This document shows positions 1 to 6,094 of a stretch of DNA of 30,153 nt, in pieces. The notes beneath the pieces were generated by a model. It made no database searches and was not told the origin of the DNA. It saw only the letters and a list, made by a program, of their open reading frames with translations. Origin of the DNA: Scatavimonas merdipullorum (lineage in GTDB: Bacteria; Bacillota; Clostridia; Oscillospirales; Acutalibacteraceae); assembly GCA_018712865.1 (NCBI GenBank), contig DVGH01000025.1:1-30153 (forward strand), in the 5' to 3' direction. The stretch's first letter is position 1; the number at the start of each line of letters is the position of its first letter. The translations under genes and the position numbers were made by a program.

Positions 1-37
1 TGATAAGCTCAATCGATAAAAACTGTTAAAGATAACG

Positions 38-65
38 CCCCCGCGTATTTAAAAATACGCGGGGG
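38..65. terminator. GC-rich hairpin at the left edge
   Basis: A perfect 13-bp inverted repeat (38-50 with 53-65, arms starting CCCCCGCG) has a 2-nt loop and is followed on the plus strand by TTTGT. It lies just downstream of the minus-strand recombinase and is GC-rich inside AT-rich DNA. It probably ends transcription of the recombinase or of a plus-strand gene arriving from the left. The T-run is better on the plus side, so direction is uncertain. Positions 1-37 show no gene. Confidence 0.55.
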
Positions 66-94
66 TTTGTCTGCGGAAAGCTGTATTATATAAG

Positions 95-1570
95 TTATAT
101 TATATCATTAAATTCCACATCAAGCACTTTAGCAAAATATTGTTTCCCTTTTTTCTCATTGACTATAACAATCTTATTTATAAATTTATATAAAAACTGC
201 CTTTTTTCAACCTTGTTGAGCAACAGCCAATTTTCTTTAAAATTTACAATAATATCCTCTTTTTTTATAACAATTTTTTGCGCAAGTTCTGTATTAATCT
301 TTTTAAGTTCCTGTACAATTTCATTTTTGTCATCATCAATTAATTCTTTTATGCTTCGATAATTTTCAAAATCAATGTCACCTTTTACATATAAATTCAT
401 AACTTCTTTTTGCTTTTTCTCCAATGAGCTAAGCCTTAATTCGTATGTATGTTTATCATGTAAATTTTTCTCCTTCTTCTTCTCCTGTTCTTCGATTTGA
501 AAATCATTATTCAAATTAAAATCTTCAATATGATTTAGATAATCAATAAATGCTTTTTCAACTTTATTATGCGCTATACTTGGTTCATCGCATACTTTTA
601 AATAATTACGCGGACAAAAATAATCTATTTTTAAATACTTGCTTCCATCTGCCCTTACTCTGTTGTTGATATGACTTGCCAACTTTTTCCCGCATTTACC
701 ACAGACTAAAAAACCGCAATAATAAGTTTCTTCTCTTGGTTTTTTGGTAAGATTCATTTTTTGTATTCTTTTAAGCAATCTTTGTGCTTCTTCAAATAAT
801 TCTGTACTGATGATGGGGATATGCTTTCCCTCTGCTTTAAAATGTCTTTTTTCTTCATTGACTGCATATCTTACCATTCCTATATAATTAACATTTGTCA
901 AAACTTCTTTAACGGTTGTAGAACACCAATACTTTCCCCTTTTGCTTGGGACTTTTCTTAAATTTAATTTTTTTGCTATACCTGTAAAGGATATATTTTG
1001 ATTCACAAACATATCGAATATTTCTTTCACAATTTTTGCTTCTTCCTCATTAATTGTCTGTACTTTTTCTCCGTTCTTTCTATCATATCCATAACTTGAA
1101 GTAGCAGAACATGTACTATATCCCTCTCTGGCTCTTCTTTCAAAACCAACTTGCACTCTTTCTGCAATATTTTCCCTTTCAAATTCTGCAAAAGTCCCGA
1201 TAATCTTTAAAAACATTCTTCCTGAAGCAGTTTGTGTATCAATACTTTCCATTAAAGAATTAAATCTGCAATCATGTTTATTAAACAAATCGACAAGCTG
1301 AATTAAATCAACTGTATTACGCGTCAATCTGTCTATTTTGAATACAACTACATTTTTGATTTTATTGTTTTTCACATCATTAATTAATTCATTGATGGCT
1401 GGTCTGTCTTTGATATTTTTACCGCTTATTCCCTCATCAGCATATATTTTATATATAGACCATTCTTTTATTCTTGCATAATCTTTTAATTTATCTTGCT
1501 GTGCTCTTATTGAATACCCTTCCTGCGCTTGTTCTTCTGTTGACACCCTTACATAAATTCCAGTTTCCAT
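95..1570 (-). CDS. Large serine recombinase, SpoIVCA type
   Basis: This is a 491-aa site-specific DNA recombinase. The N-terminal resolvase domain (about 1-145) has the catalytic serine S10 in VRVSTEEQ and the arginine motif KIDRLTRN (78-85). A Recombinase domain follows (about 155-265), then a zinc ribbon (C290, C293, C319, C327), then a Lys/Glu-rich coiled coil (about 355-430). Length and domain order match the large serine integrases of phages and sporulation intervening elements such as SpoIVCA. The ATG at 1570 has AGGAG upstream, partly inside a hairpin. The gene is much richer in A+T than its neighbours, which indicates transfer. It lies 231 bp from the broken end of dpaB on the same strand, so it most likely integrated, and may excise, the element that interrupts dpaB. 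It could instead belong to an integrative conjugative element or phage; the cargo lies outside the window. Confidence 0.95.
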   Translation of the reverse strand: METGIYVRVSTEEQAQEGYSIRAQQDKLKDYARIKEWSIYKIYADEGISGKNIKDRPAINELINDVKNNKIKNVVVFKIDRLTRNTVDLIQLVDLFNKHDCRFNSLMESIDTQTASGRMFLKIIGTFAEFERENIAERVQVGFERRAREGYSTCSATSSYGYDRKNGEKVQTINEEEAKIVKEIFDMFVNQNISFTGIAKKLNLRKVPSKRGKYWCSTTVKEVLTNVNYIGMVRYAVNEEKRHFKAEGKHIPIISTELFEEAQRLLKRIQKMNLTKKPREETYYCGFLVCGKCGKKLASHINNRVRADGSKYLKIDYFCPRNYLKVCDEPSIAHNKVEKAFIDYLNHIEDFNLNNDFQIEEQEKKKEKNLHDKHTYELRLSSLEKKQKEVMNLYVKGDIDFENYRSIKELIDDDKNEIVQELKKINTELAQKIVIKKEDIIVNFKENWLLLNKVEKRQFLYKFINKIVIVNEKKGKQYFAKVLDVEFNDII

Positions 1571-1583
1571 AATAAAAATCTCT

Positions 1584-1609
1584 CCTATCTATTTTTTCTT
1601 ATAGATAGG
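1584..1609 (-). promoter_or_regulatory. Hairpin overlapping the recombinase ribosome binding site
   Basis: A perfect 9-bp inverted repeat (CCTATCTAT with ATAGATAGG, 8-nt loop) sits at the end of the 42-codon ORF and covers the first bases of the recombinase Shine-Dalgarno AGGAG. In mRNA it could pair away the site. Translation of the upstream small ORF would open it, so coupled translation is a reasonable inference. No T-run follows, so it is not a terminator. Confidence 0.5.
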
Positions 1610-1717
1610 GAATTTTTCTTTTTCTAATTTTTGTCTTGGTATAGATGTCTGCATAAAAAATTTAAGCATTTTTATTTGCAAATTTTTCGGTAAAGTTATT
1701 TTTTCATTCTCATTCAC
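1589..1717 (-). CDS. Small protein encoded just upstream of the recombinase (42 aa)
   Basis: A GTG-initiated 42-codon ORF preceded by AGAGGTG ends 18 nt before the recombinase ATG, so the two form an operon. The product is Lys-rich and basic, containing LPKNLQIKMLKFFM followed by TSIPRQK. I recall short ORFs of similar character next to large serine recombinases on clostridial mobile elements, but I cannot name a family. A role as recombination directionality factor or recombinase accessory protein is inference from position only. The strong SD and element-like base composition support it being real. Confidence 0.6.
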   Translation of the reverse strand: MNENEKITLPKNLQIKMLKFFMQTSIPRQKLEKEKFPIYKKK

Positions 1718-1730
1718 TCTATTTCACCTC

Positions 1731-1747
1731 TTAATACAATGTATTAA
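1731..1747. promoter_or_regulatory. 17-bp palindrome upstream of the small ORF-recombinase operon
   Basis: TTAATACAATGTATTAA is a perfect 8+1+8 inverted repeat located 13 bp upstream of the GTG of the 42-codon ORF, next to its ribosome binding site. Its position suits an operator for a dimeric repressor controlling the recombinase operon. No regulator gene for it is visible in the window. Confidence 0.4.
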
Positions 1748-1801
1748 AAGAATGCATAAGTATTCCTGAAATAATTTTACCTTAAATTCTTCTATACCAA
1801 G

Positions 1802-2089
1802 CTATTTATCAAAATGGGTGTGTTTTATAAGTATGATATCGCACATTTTTTTAGGTCCGACAGGCTCGGCTTCGGCAATGGTATGAATAATTTTTTTGCC
1901 GCAGATTGCTTCAATTTTCTTTTGAATCTCTGCTGCTTTGCCAAAGCGCGTGTCTGTTTCGTAGGCGGTCTGTGACATAATAGGAATTACATCATAGCCT
2001 GCCGCGGTTAAATGCTCCATCTCTTTTATCGCTTTAGAGAACGTACAGAATGAGCCACATAGTGCAAAGCCTACCGTGGTTTTACTCAC
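1802..2089 (-). pseudogene. dpaB: Dipicolinate synthase subunit B, 5' part only (interrupted)
   Basis: This is the N-terminal half of DpaB (SpoVFB), the flavoprotein-like subunit that works with DpaA to oxidise dihydrodipicolinate to dipicolinate in the mother cell. I choose the GTG at 2089, six bases after AGGAGG; an upstream in-frame TTG at 2104 is less likely. Recognisable parts are VGFALCGSFCTF, the DTRFG segment and EPVGPKKMCDIILI. In intact DpaB the last block continues with A-P-x-T-G-N and about 105 more residues. Here it changes to KHTHFDK and stops, so the reading frame leaves homology at about 1820-1830. The rest of the gene is not in the window. The break coincides with entry into AT-rich recombinase DNA, so insertion by that element, rather than decay, is the likely cause. 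Confidence 0.88.
1815..1835. mobile_element. Probable attachment-site junction inside dpaB
   Basis: This is where dpaB coding similarity ends (after codons for CDIILI) and element-type sequence begins. Large serine recombinases leave hybrid att sites with a short shared core. The exact core cannot be fixed without the other junction, so the interval is approximate. The element would extend from here leftwards past position 1. Confidence 0.6.
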
Positions 2090-2090
2090 T

Positions 2091-2975
2091 TTAATCCTCC
2101 TCAAGCATATTGAATATTGTATTTTTTATAATTTCGCCCGATGTTTTGGGCGCAACCTTTCCGGGCAAAGACAACGCGTGCACGGCCTGAATCCCCATCC
2201 GCCGCGCGCTGTCAAAATCGACGCCGCCGGGCGTGGACGCCAGGTCTATGACGCAGGCTTCCTGCGCGATATGCGCCAGGACGTGAGAATCCAAAATTAA
2301 AGCGGGAACCGTATTAAAAATAATATCGTAAGCACCGCTGTCTGAAAGCGCCTTCATGGCAACCGGCTCATGTCCCAGCAGGCTAATCCAGGCAAGGTCC
2401 TGCTTTTTTCGCGCAGCCACGTATACCTGCGCGCCAAGGCCTCTGAGCATGTTGGATAAAACTTTACCAATTCTTCCAAACCCTACGACCAGGCATCTGG
2501 AGCCGTTGATCGTTCCTGCGTACTCCCGCATGGCAATTTCCAGCGCGCCCTCAGACGTTGCCACCGCGTTTAGAACATTGAGCTCTTCCCTGTCAAAATA
2601 GTCAAAGACCATATCTTTGTTCCACAGTTTGCTCGTTTTTAAAAGGCGTTCTTTCATACCGCAATATACCCGTTTACCCTGCATCATACGCGCAAAGCTG
2701 TCGTCAAGCGGTATTTTTTCACCGGCAAACGGTGCGTTGAGGTTTTTTCCGTCCTTGGTAACCGGCAGTGGCAATACGATTGCCTCGCTGCACAGCGCCG
2801 CCTCTTGCGGCGTAACAAGACCTTCCATGCCCCCAAGGATCTGCTCGAGTTTATCAAAACCGCTTAAAAGCACTGTATATCCGTCCTCATAGATTGCCCT
2901 GGCAGCGGAAAGCTGGCGTTTGTCACCACCTATTACGCCAAAACTATTTATATGAATCACAATTGTTACCCCCAT
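2091..2975 (-). CDS. dpaA: Dipicolinate synthase subunit A
   Basis: DpaA is an NAD(P)-dependent dehydrogenase-like subunit that, with DpaB, makes dipicolinic acid, the calcium chelator of the spore core. The N-terminus carries GVIGGDKRQ. The Rossmann motif VVGFGRIGKVLSNM lies in the middle, and the C-terminal half has DLASTPGGVDF and LPGKVAPKTSGEI, all family hallmarks. An ATG at 2975 gives 294 aa, the usual length. A GTG at 2960 behind GGGGG is an alternative. The open frame extends upstream to 3101, but that part overlaps the terminator and has no similarity. The stop at 2091 is one base before the dpaB start codon, so the two genes are translationally coupled. Confidence 0.94.
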   Translation of the reverse strand: MGVTIVIHINSFGVIGGDKRQLSAARAIYEDGYTVLLSGFDKLEQILGGMEGLVTPQEAALCSEAIVLPLPVTKDGKNLNAPFAGEKIPLDDSFARMMQGKRVYCGMKERLLKTSKLWNKDMVFDYFDREELNVLNAVATSEGALEIAMREYAGTINGSRCLVVGFGRIGKVLSNMLRGLGAQVYVAARKKQDLAWISLLGHEPVAMKALSDSGAYDIIFNTVPALILDSHVLAHIAQEACVIDLASTPGGVDFDSARRMGIQAVHALSLPGKVAPKTSGEIIKNTIFNMLEED

Positions 2976-3017
2976 AACCCAAATACGTGCATAGAAAGCA
3001 AAATTTCTCTGACAACA

Positions 3018-3045
3018 TATAATACGGGGATAGAGCTTTTTAAGT
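3018..3045 (-). promoter_or_regulatory. Possible sigma-K-like promoter for dpaAB
   Basis: On the minus strand CGTATTATA resembles the sigma-K -10 element (CATAnnnTA, one mismatch), with AC 17 bases upstream. It lies 43 bp before the dpaA ATG and downstream of the DUF1540 terminator, as expected if dpaAB is a separate mother-cell operon. The match is to short degenerate elements and could be chance. Confidence 0.3.
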
Positions 3046-3060
3046 GCATATGTAAAAACA

Positions 3061-3107
3061 GGCGCCGCCGTCCGCTTTTGTCTGCGGCCGGAGGCGCCCA
3101 TTTTTAT
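3061..3107. terminator. Bidirectional hairpin terminator after the DUF1540 gene
   Basis: Fifteen-base arms (3061-3075 and 3084-3098, outer GGCGCC) pair with two mismatches. T-runs flank both sides, TTTTT on the minus strand and ATTTTTATTTT on the plus. It separates the DUF1540 gene from dpaA. Confidence 0.75.
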
Positions 3108-3131
3108 TTTGTACGTTTTTTAATAAACCGT

Positions 3132-3317
3132 TTAACCGTTGCAGCAGCTGCTCTTTACCTCAAAGGACTGGCAGTCGGTGCATTCGTTCATGGTAGGATT
3201 GCTTTCGTGCGTACCGATCTGGATGCAGTCAAGCGCACAATAATCCTGTGAATTGTTATGATACTTGCACTGCTGTACCGTACATTTGATGCTTTTGTTT
3301 GCAAATGAATTATCCAT
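3132..3317 (-). CDS. DUF1540 domain protein (small Cys-rich)
   Basis: This 61-aa protein has eight cysteines (12, 17, 27, 31, 46, 49, 58, 59) in the spacing of DUF1540 proteins: an N-terminal IKCTVQQCKYH, then CALDC, then CTDCQSF. DUF1540 proteins are small probable metal-binding proteins common in spore-forming Firmicutes; no biochemical role is established that I know of. The ATG at 3317 has GGAAG upstream. It is the last gene before dpaAB but is separated by a terminator, so it is a neighbour rather than an operon partner. A link to sporulation is suggested by family distribution and location only. Confidence 0.88.
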   Translation of the reverse strand: MDNSFANKSIKCTVQQCKYHNNSQDYCALDCIQIGTHESNPTMNECTDCQSFEVKSSCCNG

Positions 3318-3481
3318 GTTTTTCGTACTTCCTTTCCTGTTCTTCTTTCTTTTTCATTGGAATCAGACGGCTCTGTTTGCGCAAAGCGCAGTAAAACCGT
3401 CAATTTTATTTTTATCGTTTTCCGTTGTTTTATACAACACAGATTTTTCTTGTATGCATAAAATGGAACGAGGTGAAAAAC

Positions 3482-3802
3482 ATGTTTTACATAATTCGGG
3501 ATATTCTTTTCATAATTTTGGCAATGATTGGACTGATTGATCTTGCACGGATGGTGGTGCTCTTTTTCCTTCGCACCAAAAGCGATGAGGAAATGCTGTT
3601 TGTCATCCCCATTAAAGGGCATAACGAGGAAGCGGAGATTTTGCTGCGCCATGCGGCCGCCCGTGTAAAATGGTTTGGCGGCGGACGTTTTAAGAGGGTT
3701 GTCTGCCTGGACTGCGGCATGGATGCCGAAACACGCAAAATTTGTGAGCTTGTCTGCAGGGATTATCCGTTTTTAGAAATACAGGAATGTATTTTATATT
3801 AA
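3482..3802 (+). CDS. Small membrane-anchored protein of unknown function
   Basis: This 106-aa protein starts at the ATG at 3482, behind a good GAGGTG site; the open frame reaches back to 3425 without a ribosome site. An N-terminal hydrophobic segment (about residues 3-30) is followed by a soluble domain of about 75 aa containing FVIPIKGHNEEAE, WFGGGRFKRVVCLDCG and ending in DYPFLEIQ. The first and middle pieces faintly recall the start of a nucleotide-sugar or Rossmann-like fold, but I recognise no family. It is transcribed divergently from the DUF1540 gene and followed by a strong terminator, so it is probably monocistronic. Confidence 0.75.
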   Translation: MFYIIRDILFIILAMIGLIDLARMVVLFFLRTKSDEEMLFVIPIKGHNEEAEILLRHAAARVKWFGGGRFKRVVCLDCGMDAETRKICELVCRDYPFLEIQECILY

Positions 3803-3819
3803 CCCACTGCTGTTTTTTG

Positions 3820-3862
3820 AGCAGGGCGCAAGATAAAACTTTGCGCCCTGCTTTTATTTTTT
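3820..3862 (+). terminator. Rho-independent terminator
   Basis: Perfect 12-bp arms AGCAGGGCGCAA (3820-3831) and TTGCGCCCTGCT (3841-3852) have a 9-nt loop and are followed by TTTATTTTTTT. It ends the unit of the 106-aa membrane protein. Confidence 0.92.
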
Positions 3863-3985
3863 TGTATTTTTACGATAAAATACGCAGCAGAAAATTTTGT
3901 TTTTCACTGTTCATCCTTGCTGCTTTATGCTATAATAATTATTTGAAATTACACATGGCGAAGGCTATGGTCTGGAGCGTAAAAA

Positions 3986-5311
3986 ATGAAAGCTTTTTTT
4001 GTGATACTGATTTGCCGGATACTCAAATGGATTGGCGGTATTTTAGGGCGGGGCAGTAGCCTGCCCGGACAGATTGCCCTGAGACTGGATAAAAATATTT
4101 TGCGTAAAATCCGGCTTCCAAAATATGTAATTGCCGTAACCGGCAGCAACGGAAAAACCTCTACGGTTGAAATGATTGCCCGTATTCTGCAACAGGGAGG
4201 CAAAAGTGTTGCCTGGAATAAGGAAGGTTCCAACCAGATTGAGGGCGTAACCACACTGATCCTTGCAAGCTGTTCCCTTTTTGGAAAAATGCGCAAGGAT
4301 ATTCTTTTAATTGAAACTGACGAACGTTATGCGCGCTATACCTTTCGCTATTTTACCCCCACGCACTATGTGATTACAAACCTTTACCGCGACCAATTGA
4401 CCAGAAACGGGCATCCCGAATGGGTATACGCCGCTTTGCAGGACAGCATTCATGAAAACACGCAGCTGATCCTTAACGCGGACGACCCGCTGGTTTCGCT
4501 GTTTGGCTACAACCGCAAGGATACCGTCTGGTTTGGCGTAGACCGCTATGGCGGCTCCACACAGGAGCCGCACGGTATGTACAAAGACGGGGTATACTGC
4601 CCTGCATGTAAAGAAAAGATGGAATACGACTATTACCATTATAATCATATAGGCAGCTACCATTGTCCCAGCTGTGGGCATAAGAAGCACCCGACCGCCT
4701 TTACCGTAACAGATGTGGATCTGGAAAAAGGGGAAATTGTAATTGACCACACAAGCGTTATTGCCCTTTCCCTGCATAGCATATATAACGTATATAACCT
4801 TCTGGCCGCATACGCCGTGTGTGTGCTTGCCGGTATTGAACGAAGCTTGATTGCAGACAGCATTCAGCATTATGCGCTGAAAAACGGCCGCGTTGTAAAC
4901 TTTCGTATGGGCGCGCACGCAGGCACGCTGCTGACCTCTAAACATGAAAATTCTGTATCTTACGACCAGTCTCTGCGCCTTGCCTCCCAATGCAAAACGC
5001 CTTACAGTGCTATGATTATTGTCGACGCGGTCAGCCGCAAATATTTTACAAGCGAAATTTCCTGGCTGTGGGATATTGATTTTTCTCAGCTGCATACAAA
5101 CACGTTGCAGCGCGTGATGTTATGCGGCACATATGCAAACGACCTTGCCGTGCGCTTTTCCTTTACAGATATACCGCAGGAAAAGATTGTGGTGGAAGAG
5201 GATATTGGAAAAGCCGTGGACGCATTTGTGCAACATGGTAACGAACCGGTTTTTGCAATTACCTGCTTTTCCGATAAGGACAAGCTGCTTGGCCGCGTTA
5301 CAGTTTTATAA
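3986..5311 (+). CDS. MurT-like Mur ligase (lipid II isoglutaminyl synthase subunit type)
   Basis: This 441-aa Mur-ligase-family protein has MurT order: a hydrophobic N-terminus, the P-loop VTGSNGKTST (51-60), the NLYRDQL segment (132-138), a four-Cys zinc ribbon (C205, C208, C227, C230) and a C-terminal DUF1727 domain with SWLWDIDF (359-366). Canonical MurT pairs with GatD to amidate the D-Glu carboxylate of lipid II at the inner membrane face. The DUF1727 region is divergent: where family members usually have a K-N-P-x-G-F phosphate-contact block this protein reads TSKHENSVSYDQ, and the usual N-D-N before the WxWD block reads V-D-A. The next gene is a GatD-like protein 27 bp downstream. The family call is firm. 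Whether it still amidates lipid II is doubtful, so I give no symbol. Confidence 0.85.
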   Translation: MKAFFVILICRILKWIGGILGRGSSLPGQIALRLDKNILRKIRLPKYVIAVTGSNGKTSTVEMIARILQQGGKSVAWNKEGSNQIEGVTTLILASCSLFGKMRKDILLIETDERYARYTFRYFTPTHYVITNLYRDQLTRNGHPEWVYAALQDSIHENTQLILNADDPLVSLFGYNRKDTVWFGVDRYGGSTQEPHGMYKDGVYCPACKEKMEYDYYHYNHIGSYHCPSCGHKKHPTAFTVTDVDLEKGEIVIDHTSVIALSLHSIYNVYNLLAAYAVCVLAGIERSLIADSIQHYALKNGRVVNFRMGAHAGTLLTSKHENSVSYDQSLRLASQCKTPYSAMIIVDAVSRKYFTSEISWLWDIDFSQLHTNTLQRVMLCGTYANDLAVRFSFTDIPQEKIVVEEDIGKAVDAFVQHGNEPVFAITCFSDKDKLLGRVTVL

Positions 5312-5338
5312 CTTGCAGGCACGAAAGGATTTTGATCT

Positions 5339-6076
5339 ATGAAGCTAAAGCTTTTACATTTATACGCCGACCTAATGAATCTGTACGGGGAATACGGAAA
5401 TATTGCCGCGCTGAAACGCCATTTGGAAGATCAGGGCGCACAGGTAAGCGTTATAAAAACGGAAACCGCCGCCGGGATTTCGTTTGGCGCATTTGACTTT
5501 GTTTATATTGGCAGCGGTACAGAAAAAAACATGAAAAAGGCGCTTGTTGATCTGCGCAAGGAAAAAGAAAGCTTTACAAGGGCTGTACAGGGCGGTACTG
5601 TTATGCTGCTTACAGGCAATGCGTTTGAAATGCTTGGGCAGGCCGTAACAGACGGCACCGGAAAAAACTATGAGGGCCTGTGCCTTGCTCCCTTTACAAC
5701 CACAGAGCAGAGCAAAAAGCGGATTACCGGCGACTGTTACTGCGTATGCGATTTTCTGCACGAACCGCTTGTGGGCTTTATAAACAAATGCAGCGACATA
5801 CAAGGCGTTGAAACGCCGCTTTTTGATATGCAGATGGGATTTGGCAACAGCGAAAACGAAACACTGGAGGGGCTGCATCTGCGCAACCTGTTTGGAACGC
5901 ATATGATAGGCCCAATCCTTGTTAAAAACCCGCATTTTATGGAATATATCGTCACCTTGCTGTGTACGCGGCAAAACGCGGAATTTGTCCCGGTGCCAAA
6001 GGAATACCCCTATACCCAGCGCGCTTACACTGTTACAAAGGAAAAGCTTTATGCGCGTATGCAAAAGGAAATATAA
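5339..6076 (+). CDS. GatD-like class I glutamine amidotransferase lacking the catalytic Cys
   Basis: This 245-aa protein aligns end to end with GatD: HLYADLMNLYGEYGNI at the N-terminus, DFVYIGSGTEKN, EGLCLAPF, RITGD and MGFGNSENE-EGLHLRNLFGT-GPILVKNP near the C-terminus. In working GatD the nucleophile sits in C-G-G-Y-Q-x-L-G; here that position reads LTGNAFEMLG (91-100) with no Cys. The catalytic His in G-T-Y-L-H-G-P is replaced (GTHMIGP). The N-H-G-G substrate loop reads INKCS. It is therefore unlikely to release ammonia from glutamine. It probably keeps the complex with the MurT-like partner just upstream (GAAAGGA ribosome site, 27-bp gap), as a structural or regulatory subunit. Similar Cys-less variants may exist in related Clostridia. 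Confidence 0.85.
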   Translation: MKLKLLHLYADLMNLYGEYGNIAALKRHLEDQGAQVSVIKTETAAGISFGAFDFVYIGSGTEKNMKKALVDLRKEKESFTRAVQGGTVMLLTGNAFEMLGQAVTDGTGKNYEGLCLAPFTTTEQSKKRITGDCYCVCDFLHEPLVGFINKCSDIQGVETPLFDMQMGFGNSENETLEGLHLRNLFGTHMIGPILVKNPHFMEYIVTLLCTRQNAEFVPVPKEYPYTQRAYTVTKEKLYARMQKEI

Positions 6077-6094
6077 AAATTGAGGTTATGCCAG

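Noticed and set aside
1802..2089. dpaB as a complete short gene variant
   Set aside because: The family is about 195 aa and the break falls inside the conserved A-P-x-T-G-N block, so a functional short form is implausible.
3188..3652. Minus-strand 154-codon open frame crossing DUF1540 and the 106-aa gene
   Set aside because: It overlaps two better supported genes and has atypical composition.
4307..5095. Minus-strand 262-codon open frame opposite the MurT-like gene
   Set aside because: Antisense shadow; no start context and no recognisable protein.
5372..6064. Minus-strand 230-codon open frame opposite the GatD-like gene
   Set aside because: It is a shadow of a strongly coding plus-strand gene; its translation is rich in Cys/His/Phe and has no domain.
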